64,000 nt of DNA from Polytrichum commune. Taxonomy: Eukaryota > Streptophyta > Polytrichopsida > Polytrichales > Polytrichaceae. Under the pieces are notes generated by a model, which saw only the letters and a list, made by a program, of their open reading frames with translations, did no database searches and was not told the DNA's origin. Where the stretch lies: assembly GCA_950295325.1 (NCBI GenBank), contig OX485807.1, positions 13,481,001 to 13,545,000 on the forward strand, read 5' to 3'. The position numbers and the translations under genes were made by a program. Below are positions 25,019 to 36,670 of this stretch, one piece after another (the stretch's first letter is position 1; every line of letters starts with the position of its first letter).

Positions 25019-25240
25019 CACTAAATGTGATCTTTAATGTCACTTGCTAGTTGGAATTGCGCAATGCTAGGTCTCTTTATTGTATATCGCATGTTTTACT
25101 AGCGAATGTCATGGTTGTTTGGACATTATAGACATCGCCAACTTTACTTGGTGAACAAATTACATCAACAGTAAAAAATGTATAGTGTTGCGTAAGTTCA
25201 AATAGTAAGCGACATTAAATATCATATTTAGTTTAGTGTA
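25019..25240. mobile_element. MITE family A, copy 2
   Basis: CACTAAATGTGATC start, conserved GGAATTGCGCAATGCTA and GTTTGGACATTATAG, right end ATCATATTTAGTTTAGTG. It interrupts or abuts the family G half-copy on its left. Confidence 0.75.
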
Positions 25241-26467
25241 TTGGTTTTGGACCCCAAGTTTCCTTGGACATGGACCCTAACGTAAACCCGCCGTAATAGA
25301 GGTTGTGAGCTCAAAAACTGAAAATTTGAAACGAGTGGATCAACTACACTACACTAAACATGCTCATTGGTGTAACTTTGTGAATTAGTTGACTTATTGT
25401 GTGGACTTGTGGTCCCAAGGTACTGCTCAAGAAAGTCAAATTCACTATTTGACACATGAAGACATGAGGAGTTGTGTGAGCATGTTTGTTAGTGTTGCGT
25501 AAGTATGTGCACTTACTTGTTCACTACAACAAAATCGGTCCATTTATAGTGGATATTCGAAACATGTCGGGAAACTATAAATTTTCTTCTTCTCTTCTTA
25601 AGTGTTAGCCTTGTAGTTTTGAACTAATTATTTATTGAGCCAATCATCATCTATCCACTTATTTGGAAGCTACTCATTCTTTGACAACCAATTTGAAACC
25701 CCAATGCTTGAATGGCACATGCCCTGCACAAAGTATTTGAGTTCCCTCACCAAAGAGAAGAAAGAGAGCATTGATAGTCACACTAATGAGCATGTTTAGT
25801 ATAGAGAGGTTGGAAGCTTGAAGAATTGGAGCCTCCATTGTCGACATGGGAATCGAACTAGTGCTCACTTGCTCAAGTCCACTCCACACTTGAGTTTTCA
25901 ACTCAAGAGCTTGACCTTTTCTTAATTGGCCTTACAATGCTTAGATGGCGTCTTGATGGATCCCACGGGAAACGTCTATGACAAGTTTCTCGTCGAAATC
26001 TCAAGCTACCTCGTGGAGGTCTCTTAGGAGGAGCATTGAGAGTTCAAGGTATTGTTTTACGGGTCCCAAGGTGGTAATTAATGGGCTTTCGATTTTTTTT
26101 GGGGGGTTTCGTTATGTTTTTCCTTTGTCGTCCCATTCGGCTCTCAACCTAATCTCTAGTGTAAAGGGAACCCGAGCCACCCGTGACATGAGGCGACATC
26201 ATACATGTGAAAGACGGGGAAAAGGCCCTTCATTCATGCTTGCTCATGTGGAAGTCAACTTTCACGTTTCTTGTAGGTCACTAGGCCTTGTGTGGCCATG
26301 CTTTTGAATTGGACACCCATGTATGAATGGTAAATGGCAAGGCTCGTAGTCGAGAACGGACATCAAAAGAGAAACATGTTACGACAAGATTCGACATGTG
26401 TACATCCGCTATGATATTTAATGTCATTGGCGAAGTGACACTGACCTAATTACGAGGCCTATGCTTA

Positions 26468-27057
26468 GGGCCACTTCACACATGAGCCAAGAGTTGTGAC
26501 CTTGTAATGGTGAAGGCCCTTGACTCTCATCCAAAGGCCGTACCATGGGTGTTGGGAAAGCCATTTTATCTAGTCTCGGGCCCTCAAGCATAGTGTGAAG
26601 TGAGAATGAACCATGTTGCGGGACCATTGCATATTCTGTTGGCGGAAAGAGAGGGGAGGATTTGGTTTAATATAATATGTCTTCAAGTTTATCAATTTAA
26701 GATAATTACTTGGTGGTGTTTGTATGTCCTGGAATATGTCTTGGAATATGCCATGCAATCTGTCCTGAAATTTATCTTGCTGGAAAAAATATTAAAAAAA
26801 TCATGGTCTCCTGGAATTTGCGTCAAGCCCACCTCTTGGAGGTGGGTGTGACGCAAATTCCGATAGACCATGCACCCTTATCCACAACCAGCCATGTAGG
26901 ACTCCATGTAGACGTTTCATCCACGAACTTTTCTTTGGGCCTTTAGGCCTTCACCTCCTAGTGTGAAGTGAACTTGGACGGTGTCCGCCTTTTCGACCAA
27001 TGAGAGCTCTTACATTGCCATGGTCAAGGGCCTTTAGTCTTGTGTGTGAAGTGACCC
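26468..27057. mobile_element. Harbinger-type MITE, family C, copy 3
   Basis: The TIR GGGCCACTTCACACATGAG is preceded by TTA (26465-26467). The right end GAAGTGACCC is followed by TTA (27058-27060), a matching Harbinger TSD. At 590 bp it is longer than its relatives because of an AT-rich internal stretch at about 26630-26820. Confidence 0.9.
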
Positions 27058-27540
27058 TTAGGTGACACACTAATGGCCGTTATTGCAAACACACGACACT
27101 TGACATCAACAACTGGATAACATCTCCTTCTCGCATACAAAAATCACCAAATCGTCAATTCAAGTACTCCAGTGTGCTACGCTAAATGTCATATTCTTCT
27201 GAATAACCATACAAACACTTCAAAGAATTACTTTCATCGACAAATGATGTCCAAAAATATTTATCCAGCTACTACCAACCGTTACATCCTAGTAACATCA
27301 ATGACATTGCTTCACCCAAATTTACCAGGTTGAATCTACCGGTGTTATGCCCTGGTCGGAGAATAAACAAACTATAACTCCGAATAGAATTTGGTTCATT
27401 CCCGCCCCACCAACGCACAAACTCACTTGGATGGATGATGTTGTTGCCCTCCACTTCCCCCACAATCCCCCACATCAATGCCGCTCCCGTCTTGTAGTCT
27501 CTTGTAATTTCAAAGACCGTGAGATAAATCGTTATACTAA

Positions 27541-28018
27541 GGGCCACTTCACACACGAGATTGAGAGCCCATGACCATTACACTTCAAGCACTCTGATCG
27601 GTGGAAAAGGCGGAGCCGGTCCAAGTTCGCTTCACACTACGCTTGAGGGGCCAACAGAGTATGTGAATGCAAGATGGATGTAACGTCTACATGAATCCCT
27701 ACATGGCATCAAATGGATCATGTTTCATGATCACTCGGACTATATTCCAAAACCACCTCTTGGAGGTAGGCCCAACACAAAACCGGGAGACCATGGCACT
27801 CCGAACGCTCACAACCATTGGTTTACTCTATTTTCTCACATGTGAAGACCTGCATGAATAGAAATTCATTGAAATAGCATTTGGTTGAGGGCCCCGTCAC
27901 ACACTTAAGGGTCCGTGACCACACTACATGAGGTGCGTTGGGACGGCCTTTGGACACTTTTCTTTTGGGCTCTCACAATCTCATGGTCACGGCTCTTGGC
28001 TCGTGTGTGAAGTGGCCC
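27541..28018. mobile_element. Harbinger-type MITE, family C, copy 4
   Basis: GGGCCACTTCACACACGAG at the left and its complement at the right are flanked by TAA on both sides (27538-27540 and 28019-28021). It is 478 bp long, the cleanest family member here, and lies about 0.5 kb after copy 3. Confidence 0.92.
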
Positions 28019-28021
28019 TAA

Positions 28022-30003
28022 AGATATGACTGCGGCCACCCATCCCTCCCAACGTAAGTGAGGCCGGCCATTCAGATCTTTCTCCATGAATTAAGTTACC
28101 AAAGCCTGGTATATCAGATCACATTCGACTTCAATTAATTAATTAATTTACATACACTTTGGCAGGCACCGAAGCCGCCCATGACATGGCCAAATGCTGA
28201 CTCGACGTGTCGTCAGCCACTTGCCGCAAGTCTCCTTGAATCCAACTCCCTGACCCATTCCATTCACATCAACTTACCAGGAAGGGAAGTTAATGCACTG
28301 CAATCAATAATAATTGGGACTAGAGGTAATGAGATTTCTTGTGAAGCCGTATATATATTCAATGAGAATATTCCTTCTCGGGCAGTTTGAAAAAATGAGC
28401 ACAAGAAACGAAAGCAGCCTGATAAAACGGGAAGTCGGTAAGTAAAGTAGCGGCCATATGTAAAGTACCTGCAGTTAATGACAACACGAAGGCGAGTGTG
28501 AATTATTAGAGTAGAGGCCGCTTCTTGACTAGGACCTACCCGGGCCAGAAGCAATAGTGTCATGACACATGTCATGGTTTTGAGTGCGAGAGCGAGGAGG
28601 AATGAGCGGTCATGGCAGACTATACACTACATTGGTAATATGTTTGGGTCAATTTTTGGCTACAAACACATTTGTAGTGATTTGAATTGAAGGAATAAAA
28701 CTACATAAAAATTCAGAGTCATGTTTGTTTCTATCTTTTTACAGGGGAAAAAATTGTATTGTTTTATACTTCTTGGAATTTGGCGCGAAATCTCTTAAGT
28801 GATTGGTTGTGGGCGCCTCTACTCTAGATAGCATATGGTGGTTTCTAATGAGATGATGTATATATAAGGGTACACCGAAGTGTATTGGTTCAAGTTAATG
28901 AGCATACTTAGCACAACACCGAGCTTGAGACTCGAGCGATGCAATGATGGGAAATCACGAGAGTTGGTGTTGGGTGGTTAAGGGGCCATTGGTTTCTCAT
29001 TTATGGCCCTAACAAGAAATGGTTGAAAGGGCACACGACCGGAGTGTGTACAATGTTTGTGAATTAACTTACACTCGGGGTTTATGATCTCATGATGTGT
29101 GGTTGGGTTCGTGTCTCACGCAAGCAACATGAGTCTCTTACTTGTCACACCTGCCACTTTTAATGAAATACAAAGACGGGCTCTGATACTTTCGTAAGGC
29201 CTTTAGTGTTACCCTAAAAATCGCCTTAGATTTGGTAGCAAAATCATGCCCCTAATATATACTAGTGATGGCCCGTGCCGGAAGACCGGCTCGGTGACTA
29301 TATCATTCAAGCAAAATATGTTAAGATTAAAAATATATAATGGATTTTTCATTTTACATTGACGATTGTCAATGATACTCTGGATCTCTTGTTGAGAATA
29401 AAGCTCGCATGAAGACAATTTTAAAAGTACCCCAATCTCGCTATTCTCAATGTTGATTGTGTTAGGTTGATCCACGAATTGCAAGAACCTCACTTGACCC
29501 TTCGAAGTGGCATAGGCCCCCTCGCAATGGACAACGGTGATCATTAACATCTTGTCTTCAATGATCAACGAGTTGCGCTTGCAGTCCTTAGAATAATATA
29601 TTTAATGTTCTTGTTGAAGAACGTAGTTGCCCACCTTGGGGAAAAGTTGGTGTTGGAATTGGGTGTTTCTACATTATGTGTTGTGAACCCTTGCCCCCAA
29701 AACTTTGTGATGCGGTTGAATAAATATTAGGCTACACCCATTCACGGTCTTTAGTGTCACTTACTTCCCAAGTACGAGGTGACAATAAACACCATAAACA
29801 AGGTAGCATTACGTTTGAGTGTAACTCGACACTAAGTTTCAAAGCACCCCAACTTCCAGTAATAATTACAGTCAAATCTCAATTTATCCAACTAGGTCTT
29901 GGTCTATTCAATTAAGTCAATATAGAAGCTTTCCTTCATTTAAATTATGCACATGTCCCGCATCCAATGTCCACGGATATTTGTGGGCATGCATATTTAG
30001 TTG
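28022..30003. other. No gene recognised; one uncharacterised ORF
   Basis: The 119-codon minus-strand frame 29209-29568 has no recognisable domain. A segment at about 28775-28835 (TTTGGCGCGAAATCTCTTAA, GGCGCCTCTACTCTAG) is repeated in reverse at about 48695-48750. Confidence 0.4.
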
Positions 30004-30200
30004 AGATCCTAGTGGTGTTTCCAAGGCCAACTAGTCACTTGTTGTGATCTTCTAGATTTCTTTATTAATTTGAAGTGTGTTCCATAGAGTCCTCCACGAG
30101 GATTGCTAGTTTTCATGAGAGTCTTGAACTTCAAAAGGTTATTTCTCAAACTCAACTAGTTTATTTGTAACTACATGTCGGTTGTTCATGCTCATTGGAT
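30004..30200 (-). repeat. Family F, single arm
   Basis: Left-arm type, with GAGATCCTAGTGGTGTTTCC and CTCAAACTCAACTAG. Strongly diverged. Confidence 0.62.
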
Positions 30201-30571
30201 GCATGCATGCATGGGAGGGTCGGACTTTTTTCCACGGCCGGAACCGTCTCATGGAGTTTTGAAAAGGGTGTACTGGACCAAATACACGACTCATACCACC
30301 TAGCAATCAACTCAAAAGACTCGAAGACTTAGAAGATTGCAAGAATAAACAAAAAGAACAACGAGAACGCTCAAGAACATCATGGGCGCATGTTGAAGAA
30401 ACAAAAGGAAAAAAAAAAAACCGCAATAACAACGTCAAACTTTCTTTTCCCAATCGACTCATTGTAGGGACCAATGAAGCTTTCATGATTACAAATAGAA
30501 GCTTGTATACATAATTCGAGCCGAGGAAAGAAACTACAATCGCTACAAGCACACGAGTCGTGGACAACTTG

Positions 30572-30693
30572 CATTACTAAAAAAATGTCCTATGACAAAG
30601 GAAAGTATGCAAATCTACCACAATGATACATTTGCAAATGCCTTTGGAGTGATGAGTGACGATTGCCTAGGACTCATATGTTTGTAAGTAGTG
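30572..30693. repeat. Short MITE family J, copy 1
   Basis: CATTACTA start, GCAAATCTACCACAATG in the middle, and GGACTCATATGTTTGTAAGT near the end. Confidence 0.55.
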
Positions 30694-31142
30694 CAAGTTT
30701 GGACATTCAAAAGGGACCGAGTTGGGTCCGGCGAAGGACAAGAAGTGAAAGGAAAAGCGTTCTCCCTTTTAATTTGCTTTGGTTCAAGGGATCTACGGCA
30801 CAACACTCGATGCATCTCTGAAAGGGCAACAACACTCGAGGAAGGGAAGAGAATTTCTTTTTTTTAAAAGGGAGGAAAATAAATGGACTCACTCATCAGT
30901 TAGGTTAGTGGCTGCATGAAGCAACCCGGCCTGTCTGCATGAGTGTGATTGACGAATGTATTGTTCTCTCTCAAGCGAAATTCGAAAAGCCCGGGTTCAT
31001 GGAAAGAGGAGCCTGGGGAAGGATGGCCCATAATAATAATAATATTATTATTAAGAAGAAGAAGAACTCTGATATTCTCTTGTGGAGGTTGGAGTGAATA
31101 AAGTGTATGTTTGTAATATTAAGTGGTGTTCACAAGGTCGTG

Positions 31143-31345
31143 GCCAGGGTTCGGGGAGAACCGGCAGTTAGTTACAGATGAACTGGTTGAGTTTGAAAAA
31201 TAACATGTTGAAGTTCGAGACTTCAAAAGGATTATCGATCACTTTAGAGGATTTTATAGAAGAGTAAACTTCAAATGAATCAAGCAAAACTGGAAGATGT
31301 CAACTTGACCGACTATGCCCAAAAACATCCCGGGCACTGGCCATG
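31143..31345 (+). repeat. Family F, single arm
   Basis: Right-arm type, starting GGGGAGAACCGG and ending at CATCCCGGGCACTGG. Directly followed by a family G element. Confidence 0.7.
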
Positions 31346-31797
31346 GCAATAGGAGAGAGGGGGGGGGGTAATCGTATGTGATCGTAGTTCTTATTCATCC
31401 AACATAAAAGCTTTGAAATATTGTAATATCCTTACCACTTTGGCACTAATTAAACCACTTTAAGGAAAACTGCAACTTTGAAAGTTGTATTTAAAAAAAA
31501 TTAATATGGGAAAATTTTGATTTTCCTTTGAATCCGGGATTGTTGAATCTGAAAAGATAAATTACAATAAATAGTTGATTATAAATAGCCAATGTGGTAA
31601 AGGTACTGCAATAATATGCAGCATGGAGGCGGATGTTTACAATTAATTTGAAACTGAGATTAGCTTTAAAGATCCCAAAATAGTCTACTCAAGATCATTT
31701 GACATGAGCCGACAACAAACCTATAGGGGGTCAAATTTTTATGTTGGATGGATGAGAGGTGCTAAGCTCGTATACAATAATTCCCTCTCTCCATGGC
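31346..31797. mobile_element. MITE family G, copy 3, with a nested element
   Basis: Left TTATTCATCCAACATAAAAG is matched by right TTTTATGTTGGATGGATGAG. A foreign segment at about 31413-31612 separates the two halves. Confidence 0.72.
31413..31612. mobile_element. Small AT-rich MITE nested in family G
   Basis: GTAATATCCTTACCACTTTGG at the left edge resembles the complement of the right edge (GCAGTACCTTTACCACATTGG), with some mismatches; about 200 bp. No clear TSD. Confidence 0.55.
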
Positions 31798-32067
31798 TAG
31801 ATGTCTTGCTCTTTGACTTGGCCCACACCAAATCTTACCAAGGGTGAAAAGACAATCAACTACACAATAACATGGAAATTATTTGACTTTGGAATTAGCA
31901 TCATGGGGGCAATTTTGTACAAGTATATTTTATAGATCAAAGGGAAGACATTAAGCCAACCCCAGCACATGTGCCCACTTGGGTATGGGTGGCAAGTTGG
32001 TGAACATACATCACATGTCCATGTGCATATACATTGATGTCCTTTTTTCTCTTGTTTGTTTCTTTCA

Positions 32068-32550
32068 AAGGGCAAGACATTTGGCCATGGCCGTGTTCAC
32101 ACCAACATGTTTTTGTTGTGGCCTTCTAGCGATTCCATGGCTAGCACCATTGCCTTCACACCAAACTAATGTCGTTCAACAAAACACATTGCCATGGGGA
32201 CGTGAGGTCGATATCAAGTGACCCATAGGGTGGGTGGTCAAGCTTATGTACATACCAAGTGGTTATGAGGGTGGGTTGGTTGGTTGAGAGTGGTACCCTA
32301 GATTAGTATGAAGGGCCGCAATTGGGGTAAATCAACCACAAACTTATGGAAGACATGATTTCACCACATATTCTAATCTCAGAAAGAGTATTGAGGTTCC
32401 AACTCAAAGAGCAAAGCATCTAGCCCTAGCTGCATTCTCACAACAAAGTTTTTCCTTCTACCCTTTTGATGATTCCATGGATGACACCAACAACTTCACA
32501 CCATACAAACAATGTCTCACAAACAAGGTGTCCTAATACCTTGGAGCGTC
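32068..32550. repeat. Diverged direct repeat, about 145-bp unit
   Basis: 32068-32215 and 32408-32550 share GATTCCATGG, ACACCA and CTTCACACCA in the same order. Related fragments occur at about 2625-2960 and near 19810. Confidence 0.55.
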
Positions 32551-33407
32551 GGGCAAAATTGTCGACTGACATGGTATTTAGCATTGGCAAAGTACATCTG
32601 CTTTAAGTAGGTGGGTCAAACACATGCCGAGTGGTTCGAGCTTCCCGGTGTTTATGTAAAGTTACATGTTGTGGGTGAGGAGGTTCTAGGATGAACAAAC
32701 CCTTTAGAGGATGAGGGCTTATTCATTTGCAATTGGCCCCCACTAGAATCAATGGAGGGTGCAAACCTTATGGGGGTTGGGGGAGGACACATTTTTACTA
32801 GATTGTGTAGCCCTTGCATTCACACAAACATGCTCTACACTAAATAAGGTCATTAGTGTGATCTTCGAAGAGTGTGACCCATGGGGTTGACTTATGATTC
32901 CAAAACATTTGGATAAACTCAATTTCACTTACTGACACGTGGAGACTTGTGAGCATACTGACACATTTGAGTGAGATTTATTTTCCAAAGTAAAATCGGT
33001 TTGAATTACAATTATCATTCAAATAAAATTTAACATTTTGGATATTTACAAAATGCCAAGAATTTAGTATTAGTCACACTACTTACAAGTTGTTTACATT
33101 AGGAATGATCGTGGTTGTGGTTTACCTTTGTTGTTTCTATTTCCATGCAAAGACCCATCCACCTCAATGCATGGTGATTAGCCAAAACCATCTTTATAGG
33201 TCATGGGTTACACCCATGTGTATATTTTCTGAACATCGTGGTTATATTATCTACATTCACATGTGGTTCATCGCTAAGTGACATCAAATTACCATTGCTA
33301 GGTTAAGTTACCACATAATTATAATCTACCAACATCGTTAGTGCCTAATTGCGTACTAGAATGGCTAGCTAAATCTAAAGATCATACTAGTGACTAGCGG
33401 CTTATTG

Positions 33408-33723
33408 CACTGAATATTTTGATTCAGTGCCATCGACACTAAATGTAAACCTAGCATCATTTGTCATGAATTTGGGCATCAAATAGATTTACAATGTTAC
33501 AATTATTGTCACTTCCTACGTGACTTTTCCATCCAAAATTTTGTCATCCATGACAATATTTCGTTACAAATTTGTTTGGATGCAAATGACACCAAAAGTG
33601 GATGAACTGGAAGTAAGTTGGGACGACAATACTTGTGAACTTATTCATAAGTGGTCTCAATTAGAAACTTACCATAGTGACATGAAATATCATGTGACAC
33701 TAGATACAATATTTAGTGTGGTG
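33408..33723 (+). mobile_element. MITE family B, copy 3
   Basis: CACTGAATATTTTGATTCAG start, TTTACAATGTTACAATTATT interior, GATACAATATTTAGTG end. Confidence 0.7.
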
Positions 33724-33796
33724 ATTGAATGGCATGTTGATGTTGTGACACGTGGCAAGCAAAGTAAGTTTGATGATGGTCATGTGTGAATAGAAG

Positions 33797-34017
33797 TACA
33801 CCGATTATGATAATTAGTGGCACTTACTATTTGAAGTTACGCAAAGCTATAACTATTTCCATAGATCTCGTCTTTTACTAACCAAGATCAAATTGGTTGT
33901 TTGAACATTATAGACAATAAACATTTGTACTTTGTCAAAACTTAAACGAGCAATAAAAAGTCATAACTTAGCACTGGGTGACTCCAAACAACAAGTGAGT
34001 CTAAATACGGTGCAGTA
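33797..34017. mobile_element. MITE family A, copy 3 (diverged)
   Basis: TACACCGATTATGATAATTA start and GGCACTTACTATTTGAAGTT. The interior TTGGTTGTTTGAACATTATA matches family A. The right TIR is degraded. Confidence 0.62.
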
Positions 34018-34071
34018 CATAACCCACTTTAGATAGGTGATGTGTTTGGTAGAGTGACCTAACTTATAGGC

Positions 34072-34305
34072 AGTGTCCCGGGAGATTTTTGGGGCATAAT
34101 TTGTCGAGATCCTAGAGCTTCCAAGTCCAACCAGGTTTCATGTTGACATCTTTTGGATGTTCTCTACTAAGTCGAGGCATATCCTATAGATTCCTCTAAA
34201 ATGATCGATACTTTTCCTGGAGTCTTGAACTTCAACCGGCCATTTCTCAAACTCAACTAGTTCATTTATAACTAGCGGCCAGTTCTCACCGTTTGTTGCT
34301 TACAA
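34072..34305 (-). repeat. Family F, single arm
   Basis: Left-arm type, AGTGTCCCGGGAGATTTTTG to GGCCAGTTCTCACCG. Follows family A copy 3. Confidence 0.7.
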
Positions 34306-34835
34306 TGTCGTGAATGGAATGACATCTAGGTTAATTTAAAGTTAGCTTATTACACAAGATGGTGATTTATTTGTGGCCTTGTGCGCCGGTTCCACATATA
34401 TATGATGTCATGGGCCTCACACCATACAAATCACATATGACATGTCATGCTCGTTCTCATCATTCATCACTACCTTACATACCACATGTGCCCATATCCT
34501 CGTGGGCGATGAGGTGGATGGTGATCACCACCAATGACTCCGAATTTGACCCAATTTGCTCGTTCCCTCCTTACCAATTCGCATGATCGCCTCCACTCGG
34601 TGAAGCATGCATGCTACACAACCACTCAGTTGCTTGTGTGAGTTGAGTGGTAAGTAAAACCATGCGGCATCGCTAGGTGAGTTGGTTTAAGAAGGACCTC
34701 CTCCTCCTCCTATCGGTGTTTGCATGCAATGACGGTCATGGATGATGGGTACACAGTCGTAAGGTCACGGGTGTAGACTAATACTAAACTTATTAGTGTT
34801 GGAGATGGTGGTGGAGGCGGAAGAGTACTTACTTA

Positions 34836-35349
34836 GGGCCACTTCACACACAAGTCGAGAGCTGCGACCATGAAATTGTGAGAGCCCGAAAGAAAGTGTC
34901 CAAAGGCCGTCCCAACACACCTCCAAAATCATGTAGTGTGGTCACGGATCCTCAAGTGTAGTGTGAAGTCACATGTGACCGGGCCCTCAACCAAACGCTA
35001 TTTCAATGAATCTTTATTCACACGGACACGATAAAATAGAATAAACCAACGGTTGTGAGCGGGCGGAGTGCCATGGTCCCCCAACGGTTTTGTGTTAGGC
35101 CTACCTCCAAGAGGTGGTTTTTGAAAACGAGCCAAGTGACCATGAAACATGATCCAACACATGCCATGTAGGAATCCATCCATGTAAACTTTTACATCCA
35201 TCTTGCATCCACATACTCACTCCGTTGGTCCCTCAAGCGTAGTGTGAAGTGCACTTGGAGCGGCTCCGCCTTCTTTTCCACCAACGGGAGTGCTTGAAGT
35301 ACAATGGTCACGCATGGGCTCTCAGTCTCTCTCATACGTGAAGTTGCAG
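34836..35349. mobile_element. Harbinger-type MITE, family C, copy 5 (right end diverged)
   Basis: The left TIR GGGCCACTTCACACACAAG follows TTA (34833-34835), and the interior matches copies 1-4. The right TIR has decayed to GTGAAGTTGCAG, so the exact end is approximate. It is the nearest element upstream of the RING gene's promoter region. Confidence 0.83.
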
Positions 35350-35439
35350 TAGGGCCTCCTGGAGTGGAGTGGCAAGAGGGAGATGAGAAATTTGAGGGAG
35401 GGAAGGAGGGAGGTCCTCCTCCTCCTCCACCTCAATCAG

Positions 35440-35938
35440 ACTTATTACCGAGCACCCTAGTGAAGTAAAGTAAAGTAAAGGAAAGGAAAGTAAGGCAAGG
35501 CATGTGGCGTAGTGTTGTTGTCATGACTCCCACACTTGGCTGCCAGTCCAGTCCAGTCCAGACCCCTCCAGTCCCTTCCCTGGACTCGTGGTGGCTGGAA
35601 GGCAAGGGAGGGAGTGGGGTTAGCAGGCGCCTGGGCGGAGGGGAGGGGGGACTCCTCCTCCTCCTCCTCAGTTGTCAGACAGAGTTTACCCTGAATACTG
35701 CCTGCCTGCCTGCAATGTGGAGTAATGTGGGGCTCACTCCGGGGCAGTAGTTAAGTTAGCAGCCCCCCTGCGTTGGCTTGGCTTGGCTTGGCTTGGCTGG
35801 GCGTGGGCTTAAGTTAGATGATAACATGGGCTTAGCGAGGCTGCCCATCCTCCCGCAGGGCAGGGCTGGGCTCCTTCCCACTTTCTGTCGTTTCCCCCCT
35901 GCCCCCGCTCTCTCCACTTAACCCCCCCCCCACCCCAC

Positions 35939-35971
<33 letters not shown>

Positions 35972-36670
35972 GCCAAGTGAGGTGGACGAGGACTACACTT
36001 ACCCCCAGGCTTTATTGAGAGCGCATGAAAGAAAGGACGCACGAACGAACGAACGACCGAAAGGAAGGAAGGAAGGAAGGAAGGAAAGCAAGAAAGAAAG
36101 AAAGAAAGAAAGAAAGCGTCAAGGTCGTCATCAAGCACCCCCCCTGAGAGATCTGGTGGCATCATAGTCGCAGATTTGCATCTCATTCAATCGTCACGGG
36201 AAGGGAGCTGGGAGTAAGTTAGGCAAGTTGCCAGCAGACTCACCGGGACTCCACAAGTGACGTCAATCCTCTTACGGACGACGGACGACGGACGACAAGG
36301 GGCTTGGAAGACAGGAAGCGAAGGCACACTGGCGGGATTGGTTGTTGGTGTCAAGTCTGCCAGGATCGCGAGAGTTTGATTAGGAGAAGAAGAAGAGGAG
36401 GAGGAGTAGGAGTCTACTTGGAAGAATAGGAGGAGAGGGAAGGACTTAGTTATACTGGCAGGATTGATTGGTTGGTTGGTCGTTTGTGGGAATCTGCAAC
36501 GAGAGTTTTGAGAGGTTGGGTATTGGAGCATGAGACGATCAATGTTGCGGTGAGGAGTGGGAGGCCGCAAAGACTGCAGTTTTGGTAGCGGTGGGTTCGT
36601 GGAGCGACAAAAAAATTTTATTTCTATTTTTTGCGTTCATTGTTGCGGTTGTTGTTGGTTGCCCACTTCG
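35440..36670 (+). promoter_or_regulatory. Upstream/5' UTR region of the RING gene, packed with short tandem arrays
   Basis: The 1.2 kb before the ATG holds at least nine different arrays: GTAAA/GGAAA (35463-35493), CCAGT (35543-35560), CTC (35652-35669), CCTG (35701-35713), TTGGC (35773-35799), CCAG (35944-35970), GAAC (36042-36056), GAAG (36060-36087) and AAAG (36091-36116), then a 7-bp ACGGACG array (36274-36294). A GGA-rich stretch near 36385-36430 could lie in the 5' UTR. No TATA box or transcription start can be assigned from sequence alone. Purine-rich arrays of this kind are frequent in plant core promoters and leaders, so a regulatory role is plausible but inferred. Confidence 0.45.

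Noticed and set aside
29209-29568. 119-codon minus-strand ORF
   Set aside because: Looks protein-like in composition but I could not match any family; not called as a gene.
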